In this document: positions 16,952 to 25,953 of the stretch, piece after piece
How the letters are laid out: the number at the start of each line of letters is the position of its first letter
How positions within the stretch are numbered: position 1 is the stretch's first letter
Source: Bacillus sanguinis
GTDB lineage: Bacteria > Bacillota > Bacilli > Bacillales > Bacillaceae_G
Direction: 5' to 3'
DNA: 62,985 nt
Assembly (NCBI RefSeq): GCF_018332475.1
Contig: NZ_BOQB01000097.1
Location: 1-62,985 of the forward strand
Program-made: the position numbers and the translations under genes
Notes under the pieces: model-generated
Database searches by the model: none
What the model was told of the DNA's origin: nothing
Seen by the model: the letters and a program-made list of their open reading frames with translations, nothing else

Positions 16952-19900
16952 CTAGTACTTTGTTTTTTCTAGAATTTCGACTTTCGGATCTTCCGAAATT
17001 AACATATTTCCGTTATTCGATACTGAAACTTTATAAGTAGTACGCACCCGTTTCCGGTCTCCTGATCCATCCCGATAAGCATATTCATCAATAAAATTAA
17101 CAATAACAATATAATGATTTTCGTCAACTGTACTGATAGATTCAACACTCTTTTCGATGTTATTCATGCGCATATTCTTATTGTTCGCGTTTTTGATATA
17201 CTCTTCCGTACTCTTATAGCCTGAGCCCTTCGGATCATAATAGTCCTGCACATAGCTGAAACCATTACCATTGAAGGCACCCTCAAAGGCAGAATAATAG
17301 CGATGAATAAATCCGTTCACATCCTGGGTGGTTACGAGCTGAACAGTCGGCATCTTAACTACTTCTTTCTTTGTATTGTTAATAGTTATTTCCTTTATGA
17401 CAATCCTCTTCTCAGGTAAGACCTTCACTATATAATTTTTGGTCTTTTCATAATTTGTCTTCTCTCCCTTCTCATCTGTAAACATGTACTTTTCAGAAGT
17501 AGAGACACTATATTCGTTAACATTAACCTTATTCACCTTATCAATCTGGAAACCAAGTTCTTTAAAGGTGTAGCCCTTTCCGGCAATCGAATTAATATAA
17601 GTCTGCAGCTCTTTATAAGCAGGGCTACCCTGATCAAAGAAATCAGCAATGTAAACGGAATTCCCCCAATTCAAAACCTGCATATACTCGCTTCGGAATT
17701 TGCTAAAAAATTCTTTAAGTTCCCTATCTTCAAGTGCAATCTCGGTTTCCGTTTCATTGACAAGCGTGTATGAAAATGCACTAATCATTAAATTATTACC
17801 TGCATTGGAATCCATTGTTAACGTGTAATCTGTTTCGAATTCTTTAAGAGACCCTGATTGTATAGCGGTTTCTTTTACCGTTGCCTTAATTTCATCCCCT
17901 GACAAATATTCAACATTGGTAATATTAAAGGTTTCCAGTTTTCCCTTGGCAAGGTTATCATAGTATGGTAAAAATCTCTCCCACCCATCATTGCTAAATA
18001 AACGGAAATGACTGGATTGGTCATATTTAAGCTGCTGATATACTGACATTAGAAAACTCTTCACATCTTCCTCAGAGTGCTGATTTTCTAATGTCTGCTT
18101 TTCTTCTTCAAGACTTGGAGCTGCATCGGCAACATTCTCGGAATAATCACTATCCTTGTAATCTGAAATATTGTTATCACTGTGTTGCGAAGAACTTCTA
18201 TCGTTTAATTCCGCAATCCCCACTATTACTAATAACAGAAACATAGCCGCTACACTACTCTTCATCCATCGATTTAGTTCGGCACGGACTATATCAATTT
18301 CTATCTGGACATCGTGCTTAAGTTCATCAGGGAGAACTTTAAGCTCATGATGCAACAACTCCGGAGAGATAATTTTTGAAATGTTCAAATTATAGTTTCT
18401 TTCCCTTACTTCCGACGATACATCCATCATTTTCCACTTGTGATAAAACTCTTTCGGTGGCAAGTCATGACCCAATTGTGCCAAATTACTAAAGAGATAG
18501 TTTACTTCCTCATAAACGAGAAGATTTTCAAGTGTCCGACCTGCGTTTAATAGCGGTACAGCAACGTTCTCTTGGAAATCGTCTAACCCTTTTGAAAATA
18601 ACTCTATATGAGTAAGATCACTCCTAGAAAATCCATCAAAAGAATTTTTCGCTTTTTTGATCTGTCTATTCCAGCTATCAAGCTCTTTCCGTTCATTTTC
18701 TACATGGGATTGAAGGTCACTCTCGACAAAAGTGTTGATACTTTGTTGGATTTCATTTATTCCTATCGTCATCTCCCTAAAAATATCGGTTAACACCTTG
18801 CGCTTTTCACCCAAATTTCCCCGTTCATGATGGTAAAATTCCAGCTTCCTTCCATGCCTTCTAAGCTTTTTCTTTTTATTTATCGAGGAGCTAAATTGGA
18901 CAGTCTTCCAATTTCGATCAAGATTTTCTCTATCCTGGTTCAAATCAATAACTTTATTATTATACTCTTTACGATTTTCAAGGAAGGAGTGATATTTTGG
19001 GAGTATCATTTTCTCCCAGATTTGCAGAGGATTACTCTTTAATTCAGCTCCTCTTTGATCCCCCAACTTTTTGTAATACTGCATGAAACTTCGCAAAAAT
19101 CCATCAAGGCTATCAATTGTATATATCTTTGTATCAAAAAAAACATTCCACTTATCCTGCACAGATTTGGTTAGTTTCTTTTGACTATCCAATCTTTCTT
19201 TAGTTAAAAACAGCTCTGGAAACTCCCTTGTCACAAAAAACTCTACATTCCTAGTATTAAGTTTTTTTAATGGTAACGATATTTTTCTCTCTAAATAAAG
19301 CTGGTCCATTTGGCGAATTGGCTGCAACAGTCTCGTATAAGTCCGTTCCAGTTTCTTATTGGTCTCTTCTTTAAAGCTCTCCAGAAGCTGTTCTACATCT
19401 CCCCAATTACTCCATTCAATTGTCTGAGTATTTTTCTCCAATTTCCCGATTAAAGCATCCTTTGCTGATACGCCAATCAACTTCTGGACTGAAGGCCCTA
19501 GCCGTGGTTTATTAAAATCAATCAAGTCCTCTAAGTCATCCTCTTCCTCATCTAATTCATCAATTCGATTAATGATTCCAAAGGGATAAATTGAATTTTC
19601 ATTAAACCTTTTCAGCCATTTTATTTCTGTTGCTGTTCCTACATTCATAGCATGGAATAAAAAAATGGCATAATCAGTTCTTCCCAAAAATCGCTCCGTT
19701 GCCTTCGTATGAAATTCATTATTTGCATTCAGTCCCGGAGTATCAATGATTGTAAAAGCCTTAAGAATCTCAAAAGGCATTTGCAACTCAACATGGGAAA
19801 GCTGGTGACGGATTACCTTGAACTTCCCATCACGTTCTGCCGTTAGTTGCTCAAACCAAGCATCATCGTACACTTCCGAATTGCCATTAAGATAATGAGC

Positions 19901-20170
19901 GATGACCTTCCTCTTCTCTCCATAAACCAACTTTGTTACCATTGCCGTTTCCGGAGTAACATCAGAAGACAAAACCTTTTCCCCAAGCAAAGCATTAATA
20001 AATGTTGACTTTCCTGCGTTGAACTCGCCTGTAATCATTATCGTGAGTTCATTCTCTATATCCTCTCGTAGACCGATGATTTGTTCTTTAATGGAAACGT
20101 ATTTCTGTTCATTTGAACAAAGCTGAATCCAATAATCGAGCCCGATACTCATTTGCTGCTTCCAATCCAA
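16952..20170 (-). CDS. Dynamin-like GTPase 1 with transmembrane helix and extracytoplasmic tail (~1072 aa)
   Basis: The first gene of the operon. The start is uncertain: TTG at 20170 is preceded by eight G residues, ATG at 20152 is also possible, and the frame is open to TTG 20233 without a ribosome site. GTPase motifs are GEFNAGKS (48-55), TPETAMVT, DTPGLNAN (143-150) and NRID (201-204). A coiled-coil-rich stalk runs to about residue 635. A transmembrane helix (SSVAAMFLLLVIVGIAEL, ~638-655) is followed by an acidic linker and ~400 residues that look like two or three NTF2-like domains (MSVYQQLKYDQSSHF..., FIHRYYSAFEGAFNGNGFSY). This tail resembles the extracellular domain of TcaA/YvbJ-type proteins. 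By the positive-inside pattern the GTPase is cytoplasmic and the tail outside, an unusual layout for a dynamin. Confidence 0.82.
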   Translation of the reverse strand: MDWKQQMSIGLDYWIQLCSNEQKYVSIKEQIIGLREDIENELTIMITGEFNAGKSTFINALLGEKVLSSDVTPETAMVTKLVYGEKRKVIAHYLNGNSEVYDDAWFEQLTAERDGKFKVIRHQLSHVELQMPFEILKAFTIIDTPGLNANNEFHTKATERFLGRTDYAIFLFHAMNVGTATEIKWLKRFNENSIYPFGIINRIDELDEEEDDLEDLIDFNKPRLGPSVQKLIGVSAKDALIGKLEKNTQTIEWSNWGDVEQLLESFKEETNKKLERTYTRLLQPIRQMDQLYLERKISLPLKKLNTRNVEFFVTREFPELFLTKERLDSQKKLTKSVQDKWNVFFDTKIYTIDSLDGFLRSFMQYYKKLGDQRGAELKSNPLQIWEKMILPKYHSFLENRKEYNNKVIDLNQDRENLDRNWKTVQFSSSINKKKKLRRHGRKLEFYHHERGNLGEKRKVLTDIFREMTIGINEIQQSINTFVESDLQSHVENERKELDSWNRQIKKAKNSFDGFSRSDLTHIELFSKGLDDFQENVAVPLLNAGRTLENLLVYEEVNYLFSNLAQLGHDLPPKEFYHKWKMMDVSSEVRERNYNLNISKIISPELLHHELKVLPDELKHDVQIEIDIVRAELNRWMKSSVAAMFLLLVIVGIAELNDRSSSQHSDNNISDYKDSDYSENVADAAPSLEEEKQTLENQHSEEDVKSFLMSVYQQLKYDQSSHFRLFSNDGWERFLPYYDNLAKGKLETFNITNVEYLSGDEIKATVKETAIQSGSLKEFETDYTLTMDSNAGNNLMISAFSYTLVNETETEIALEDRELKEFFSKFRSEYMQVLNWGNSVYIADFFDQGSPAYKELQTYINSIAGKGYTFKELGFQIDKVNKVNVNEYSVSTSEKYMFTDEKGEKTNYEKTKNYIVKVLPEKRIVIKEITINNTKKEVVKMPTVQLVTTQDVNGFIHRYYSAFEGAFNGNGFSYVQDYYDPKGSGYKSTEEYIKNANNKNMRMNNIEKSVESISTVDENHYIVIVNFIDEYAYRDGSGDRKRVRTTYKVSVSNNGNMLISEDPKVEILEKTKY

Positions 20171-20357
20171 TCCTAAGTCCCCCCCCTTGTTGCAGTAAGC
20201 CTCATAAATTATGTATTTCCTGCAAAATTTCAAATATCTGTTTATCTTAGTATAAAGGAAGACTCAATGCCTAGTGAAGAAATCTTTTTAATTTCATACT
20301 AGGAAAAACTCAGTTACTTATAGTGTATAAGTCATCAAATTTTAGAACAATCCCTTC
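20171..20357. other. Leader and upstream region of the dynamin operon
   Basis: Contains the G8 tract that may serve as ribosome site (20179-20186) and AT-rich DNA that should hold the operon promoter. No clear -35/-10 pair could be chosen. The frame of the first dynamin gene remains open through part of this segment. Confidence 0.4.
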
Positions 20358-20504
20358 TTTAAACTTATAAGAAACTGAGTAAAGATTAGTCAAAATTCCG
20401 GTCAATAATTTTTATTTTTCTACATTAATGGATTTACAAGAAGAAATATAGACTACCTTCTAAACCCTTGATACAACTAACTTTCTGCTCGATATTACCG
20501 AAAC
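20358..20504 (+). repeat. Right direct repeat flanking the dynamin cassette
   Basis: A 147-bp segment homologous to 12611-12754 and in the same orientation, starting TTTAAACTTATAA and including GGTCAATAATTTTTATTTTT, GGATTTAC, GAAATATAGACTACC and CCCTTGATACAACTAACTTT. It sits upstream of the operon's first gene. The pair bounds a 7.9-kb unit containing all four genes. Confidence 0.75.
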
Positions 20505-20580
20505 GTAAAATATACGCTTCTTATCTTGACAGGGTGGAGGCCATCATTTAAATTTTACAGCCACCTTATTTACAAATAAA

Positions 20581-20611
20581 AAGAAGAGCATATCCCTCAT
20601 ATGCTCTTCTT
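20581..20611. terminator. Bidirectional terminator beyond the McrC-like gene
   Basis: AAGAAGAGCATAT and ATATGCTCTTCTT form a perfect 13-bp stem with a 5-nt loop, 124 bases past the mcrC-like stop. Nothing else is seen between this and 20735. Confidence 0.75.
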
Positions 20612-20734
20612 CCCATCGCTAACAATACACTTTATCCAACTAATAATGTTTCTCCACTTCACCTAAAATCCTTTGTTCCATGCAAAAATAAACTTGGCCT
20701 TTATCCATGACTTAATCACCTTTGTATCTAAGTG

Positions 20735-23182
20735 CTATTCTTTAACATTTAGCACTTCTAAAACTTCTCTAAACAACACCGATCCCCTACCAACAACCAA
20801 CTCCAAAGAAACTTTCTTAACTCGTCCATCTCTCCCAACCATAACAACCCCATTCTCATAATCAACCCAAATCTGAACATCCTGCACATAATAACTCTTA
20901 ACAGAAGATGCCTCATCTAAATTGCGATGATCCAGTTCAACTTTAACCTGTTTCGTAAAACGACGCAGTGTTTTCCAAAGCGCTCGTTCTTCTTTTGATT
21001 TCATAAATAGTTCTGGGAGTTCTTGTACTTCTTTTAATAACGACATAGTTGTTATTGTGTATGTTTGAATACCATATCCGACTGGGCGGATGAGGTTGTC
21101 TAGTTTTTTCCATGGCTCTAGTTCGAAATGTACATACTCATCGTTTTGTTGCATTTGAATGTGTTTAATTTTGGCTACGTATTGGATTCCGCCTTTTTCT
21201 CCGTGCCATTTTTTCGGTGCATATAATGCTATGTACTTTGCTTCTTGCCATCCTGGTTTTAGCTGTGTGACTGGTAACTGGTATAAGCCTTCTTTTCTAT
21301 ATGCTTCATAGTCGGCTTCAGTTTTCACGCTTCCTACTAACACTTTTTCTTCTAGTGAAGAGTGCCATTCTTCTTTTGTTCCTCTTGGAAGGATGCCTTC
21401 TCTTATAATTTCTTCTGGGCTTTTTTCAATGAGATGATCTAGAAACTGTTCGACTAGTCTTGTTGCGTTTGGTAAGAATGGGAAACCGCCGATATTTACT
21501 TTTTCGATACTTTTATAAAATGGATGGTTCTCGTACGCTTCCTCTTGGTTCCATGGGAATAATACATACGCTCCGTAAGCAGTTCGTTCAAATGGTCCTT
21601 CTTGTTCTACTACTAATGCGTCTCTGTAACGGTGCATTGTATTAATGTCTTCTTCTATTGGACCAGGGGTGCCATACTTCCTTTTATAATGAGAGCTTTC
21701 AGCAAAATCAATTCGGTATTTTGCATCAAAAATGTATTGATATTGATAGTTCTTTCCCTTTTTCTCAATAGCGAGCATCGTATCTGGTTTTTGTGTAACT
21801 GTTGGCAGTCTACCATTTCTTTTCTGGAAGTACAGTTCTATCACTTCATCAGTGACTGGATGCTTGAACGTTCTTTTTGCGGTTTTACTTTCATCAAGCG
21901 TCACGTATAAACCGTCTTGTTTAACTTGAATAACATCTTGATGGAGCGGTATATAATTTTTTGATAAAATTTGTCCGAGCTTTAAATACGTCCAATACTC
22001 GTATAACCTTGCGACATCTTTTACCGACATTTTGAAAATTTGTCCTCTTAATGTTAAACCTCGGGATAGCATTAAAAAGATTTGATACGCATCTCTATAG
22101 CCTGCTGCCATTTGAATAACGAGTGAAAAAACTGATCGATCTAATTTTCCGATTCCTCTCCAAAATGGATCGTTCAATTCATTTTTCATTCGATACTTCA
22201 TATTTTTTACACGTTCCAGCAAATCTTCATCAGTTTCACCACGTGTATATCTAGACTTTTTCTCTAGCGCCTTAAGTAAATCATCGATTTTATATATAAC
22301 TCTTTGAATCATCCATTTAACAAATCGATTTTCTAACGTATCATAAGACACTTCCTTATAAGCTGTAATACCTTTAGTCGGTATACTGTTTTCTCCTTGC
22401 AGCAAGTGTGGTCGCTTTCTCAAATAGTTCATTCCGACAGAATCCAATTTGCGAATTTTTTCTCCTCGTACTAGTTGATGTCTAGTCATAAGCATATGAT
22501 GTGGTTGTCTTTTAATGTGAGAGATCGACTTCATAAATCGCTCAAAGGAATCATTTAAAATACGATAAAACTCACTCTTTGATGGATTTGTAGCGTAAAT
22601 TGCAGATGCTCCTAAGTAAGTTCTCTTTAGTAAATGAAACGCTAAATTATAAATTTCATCATTTACTTCATCCAATAAAGCTCTATAATCATCCTTATAA
22701 TCCAATTTTGCCGGGAAAACTTCAAATGTAACAGTTAATAAAGTATCTTTATCATCTTTAATTTCAAACCTTGTATTTCCTACTTCATTTGGAAACGAAA
22801 GATTCCCCATTAACACATGAAGTGATCCCATTTGAATAGAACTAACTTGTTTTCGAAATCCTGGATGTTCATGATAAAAAGAGAGCTGTTTGTTATTTTT
22901 CGGAACTACAACAAGCTGATAACTTCTATTTTCAAAAAAGATTGGTGGATGTTCGTTCCATTCATCCAGCCCCTGCAATCTTGCATCAAATACAGAAACG
23001 GATTCCGTCTTCCCATCTACATGAAAATACATCATTTCATCTGCGTTCATAGCGTGATATTCTTTTAAACTCTCATATTTTTCATGATAAGGATTTCCTT
23101 TAATTGTCAATGACAGCTCCTCTGTTTCAATCTTAACTAGCTCTATCTCATTATTAGATCCAGAAAGAGGTGAAACCATCAT
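20735..23182 (-). CDS. McrC-like nuclease subunit, DUF2357 + PD-(D/E)XK (815 aa)
   Basis: Partner of the McrB-like GTPase encoded just upstream. The start chosen is the ATG at 23182 (AAGGAGG seven bases upstream), inside the end of the mcrB-like gene; a TTG at 23188 is an alternative. The N-terminal ~400 residues match the DUF2357 type of McrC relatives. A PD-(D/E)XK core is visible around residues 460-500: KPDTML, then YIFDAKYRIDF. The protein is about twice the size of E. coli McrC, as is usual for the DUF2357 class. Together the pair should cut modified DNA (type IV restriction). Confidence 0.82.
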   Translation of the reverse strand: MMVSPLSGSNNEIELVKIETEELSLTIKGNPYHEKYESLKEYHAMNADEMMYFHVDGKTESVSVFDARLQGLDEWNEHPPIFFENRSYQLVVVPKNNKQLSFYHEHPGFRKQVSSIQMGSLHVLMGNLSFPNEVGNTRFEIKDDKDTLLTVTFEVFPAKLDYKDDYRALLDEVNDEIYNLAFHLLKRTYLGASAIYATNPSKSEFYRILNDSFERFMKSISHIKRQPHHMLMTRHQLVRGEKIRKLDSVGMNYLRKRPHLLQGENSIPTKGITAYKEVSYDTLENRFVKWMIQRVIYKIDDLLKALEKKSRYTRGETDEDLLERVKNMKYRMKNELNDPFWRGIGKLDRSVFSLVIQMAAGYRDAYQIFLMLSRGLTLRGQIFKMSVKDVARLYEYWTYLKLGQILSKNYIPLHQDVIQVKQDGLYVTLDESKTAKRTFKHPVTDEVIELYFQKRNGRLPTVTQKPDTMLAIEKKGKNYQYQYIFDAKYRIDFAESSHYKRKYGTPGPIEEDINTMHRYRDALVVEQEGPFERTAYGAYVLFPWNQEEAYENHPFYKSIEKVNIGGFPFLPNATRLVEQFLDHLIEKSPEEIIREGILPRGTKEEWHSSLEEKVLVGSVKTEADYEAYRKEGLYQLPVTQLKPGWQEAKYIALYAPKKWHGEKGGIQYVAKIKHIQMQQNDEYVHFELEPWKKLDNLIRPVGYGIQTYTITTMSLLKEVQELPELFMKSKEERALWKTLRRFTKQVKVELDHRNLDEASSVKSYYVQDVQIWVDYENGVVMVGRDGRVKKVSLELVVGRGSVLFREVLEVLNVKE

Positions 23183-25688
23183 ACTCAAACCTCCTTAACA
23201 TATGAGACAACTTGTTAGCCGAACGAGGATACTTAGCATAGGAAGCATCATTATTACCACTATCGTATTCTTCATTTGCACATAATACATACAACTGCTT
23301 TAATACCTCTTCTGTTCGTCCATCGCTCCCTGCAAGACGCGGTAAGATCTTTTGATATATTTGATAATCAAGTGCTTCCTCGAACGATAATAACTTCCCT
23401 TGTTCGTTATATGCCATATAGAAGCAAATTTCATCTCGTATACGATACCCAACTTGAGCTCCAACTGATTCAAGTGTTTTATTTATTTCTATTAAAACGC
23501 TCGATATACTTCTCACAAGGTCTTCGTTTTCTTTAAAGCATTCTTTTAAATGAAGATACTTGGTTGCTAAAGAGCTATCAGAAACAATTTCAGCTTCCTT
23601 CTCTCCTACATCCATTAAGAAATTAAAATAATCTAAGTTAACAGTATTAAATTCAATAGTATTCGCACGATCTAACACTTTCTTACTTAAAGGATGTGTC
23701 GTTTCATCCATATTTACAGTTCCGATAATATATACATTTGATGGAATTGTAATATGCTTATTCGTAATTGATTCTGGAAGTACTGGTGACGTAACAATTT
23801 TTCCATCTTTCCACTTACGACTTTCAATTACACTTAAAAAGTCACTAAAGTAGTATTCCACTCGAGCTAAGTTCATCTCGTCCAACACTACAAAATACGG
23901 CCTATTTGGATTTGCATCTGCGTTTTCAAGAACTTTAATTAACGGTCTTTCTTGAAACTCCCCTTGAAGGTTCACATACCCAAGTAAATCAGAGCTATCA
24001 CTCCAATCAGGTCGAACCGGAATAAGTGTAAATTGTCCATTCTCTTCCGTTGCTCCTAAACTCTCCGCAAACCACTGAACAATTTTCGTTTTCCCTGTAC
24101 CTGAAATACCTGATAAAATCACAAATGGCTTCGTCTTTAACGAAAGGAAGAAATTAACAAGATCCTTTTTCTCATAAAAGAAACCTTTACTTTGAATATA
24201 AGAAGACACATGATCGATAATTGATTGTTGATCTAAATACACTTCTTTCCTTTCATAAATCATTTCATATTTCGTTCCTTCCTCTTTATAAGCTATGAAT
24301 CCCTCATAATAGCGAAGCATTTCTTCTAGGTCCTCTACTAACTCTTTTTCACTTGGCATTTTATTAACATCATACGCAATATAAGCCGCTGTTGAATTCG
24401 CATATCCTTTTGCTTTTGGGCTTGTCCCTAGGAAAATCTCATCATCTTTTTTCACCTTTTGGGACATATGTATTTGCTCGCGGATCTCTTCTTTAGTTTT
24501 TTGCATCTCTTCTTTAGACGTTTCTGTTACACCTTGTCCAATAGTCAAATACAATCGTTGCATATCTTCACTAAATAAATAGACGATATAATATCCTCGC
24601 TGTGTCGATGTTGTAATATCTTTATGCATTAGCGCAATCCACGGAACTGTTGCCCAATTCCCTTTTCCGACTGACCCTATCACACTGTACTGCTTCTCAT
24701 TTATAAATGGTAAACGAATGATCTCTGTTGCTATATCATTTCGGACTGTTAATCCTAATTTATGTCCTGCAAATTTTTCTGTTTTTGCATCCAAATATTC
24801 TTTCATTATCTTTAAAAAGCCTTCACGTAAACTACTACTCATATTACCGCCCTTTTCTTCACGCTTTTTTATGTATTGTTCGGATGGAATCCATTCATTA
24901 TTAATCAGCCCTACTTGTTCCAGCCAATCCAGTAAGTTACCCGTACGCCTCTTCGCCACTGATTCAACCATCAAATTATCCCCTAATGAATTTCGGACAA
25001 TCGTCATCCCTAAATCGACTAGAGCCTTTTTCTTTTCATCCTTTGAATACTTCTCTAACAATCCAAGAACAAATAAAGCATGACAGAAATATTCTTGTCT
25101 TAAAACTAGCTGTGCAACGTAAGCATTCTTATCCTTTGATTGAACATATTCGCTTAATAGAAGCTTATTCATTTCATGAGATTCATTCAAAAATCCCAAC
25201 AACCTTAAATCCTGGCGCGCGCGAGACTTCCTACTATATAAATTCCCATCCGTTTGTTCACTTAACATATTTGGATTATATGTACCATTCATTATCTCTT
25301 CTAAAAAGAGCATGACTTTATCATATTTTTCACTTGGTAGGTTATCTGTTTGGAATTCTTTAAATGTAATAGCCTTTTCTCCATTAATCTTTGTTACCTT
25401 TACAAAAGGTAATTCTGCAAATAGCGATATAAAAAAAGCATTCCGTTCCTCTTGTCGTACAAAATCGTTAACATTAACTAATTGAACATTTATTAAATCT
25501 CGCCAAAATTGTTGGATCTCCCCATCATTCACACTAAATTCTAAATCCAATTCTTCTTCTATTCCAAATTCCCTTTCTACATATACTTCATTATTTTTTA
25601 TCGTCGTAATCCAATTACATTTACTATCAATGATATGAGTAATTCGCTGTTTTACTTTAATAAATTCGATCATTATTTTATCTAGCAT
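23154..25688 (-). CDS. McrB-like AAA+ restriction subunit with MrcB_N domain (844 aa)
   Basis: A GTP- or ATP-driven motor of a type IV restriction system. Residues ~290-455 form the MrcB_N (DUF3578) domain (GKGNWATVPWIALMHKDITT, YYIVYLFSEDMQRLYLTIGQ), a putative modified-base reader. The AAA+ core has Walker A GISGTGKT (527-534), Walker B VVLDEMNLA (600-608) and the McrB signature GTVNMDETTHPLS (656-668). The N-terminal ~280 residues are not assigned. GGGGGA precedes ATG. It overlaps the mcrC-like gene by 29 bases with the start chosen for the latter. Confidence 0.87.
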   Translation of the reverse strand: MLDKIMIEFIKVKQRITHIIDSKCNWITTIKNNEVYVEREFGIEEELDLEFSVNDGEIQQFWRDLINVQLVNVNDFVRQEERNAFFISLFAELPFVKVTKINGEKAITFKEFQTDNLPSEKYDKVMLFLEEIMNGTYNPNMLSEQTDGNLYSRKSRARQDLRLLGFLNESHEMNKLLLSEYVQSKDKNAYVAQLVLRQEYFCHALFVLGLLEKYSKDEKKKALVDLGMTIVRNSLGDNLMVESVAKRRTGNLLDWLEQVGLINNEWIPSEQYIKKREEKGGNMSSSLREGFLKIMKEYLDAKTEKFAGHKLGLTVRNDIATEIIRLPFINEKQYSVIGSVGKGNWATVPWIALMHKDITTSTQRGYYIVYLFSEDMQRLYLTIGQGVTETSKEEMQKTKEEIREQIHMSQKVKKDDEIFLGTSPKAKGYANSTAAYIAYDVNKMPSEKELVEDLEEMLRYYEGFIAYKEEGTKYEMIYERKEVYLDQQSIIDHVSSYIQSKGFFYEKKDLVNFFLSLKTKPFVILSGISGTGKTKIVQWFAESLGATEENGQFTLIPVRPDWSDSSDLLGYVNLQGEFQERPLIKVLENADANPNRPYFVVLDEMNLARVEYYFSDFLSVIESRKWKDGKIVTSPVLPESITNKHITIPSNVYIIGTVNMDETTHPLSKKVLDRANTIEFNTVNLDYFNFLMDVGEKEAEIVSDSSLATKYLHLKECFKENEDLVRSISSVLIEINKTLESVGAQVGYRIRDEICFYMAYNEQGKLLSFEEALDYQIYQKILPRLAGSDGRTEEVLKQLYVLCANEEYDSGNNDASYAKYPRSANKLSHMLRRFEYDGFTSFWI

Positions 25689-25908
25689 CTTTATCCCCCG
25701 TAGCTACAATTAATTACAATTACTGTTATTTTATCAAACTATCTACAAGTAAAAAACATATGAATAAAACGATATCATTTATTCAATGAATCTATCCCAA
25801 AATAACAAGCCTTCTTTATCACTTATACCAATAGTAGCAATATTAACACATAAAAGTTAAATATTCTTCGAGTGGAAATATCCTCTATAACATCTACTTC
25901 TAAAACAC

Positions 25909-25935
25909 AAAAAGGAGAGGAATCCTCTCCTTTTT
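25909..25935. terminator. Terminator of the seven-TM / 322-aa operon
   Basis: AAAAAGGAGAGG and CCTCTCCTTTTT form a 12-bp stem with a 3-nt loop, 18 bases past the stop of the gene at 25954-26919. Confidence 0.85.
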
Positions 25936-25953
25936 ACTATACATTTTCAATAC

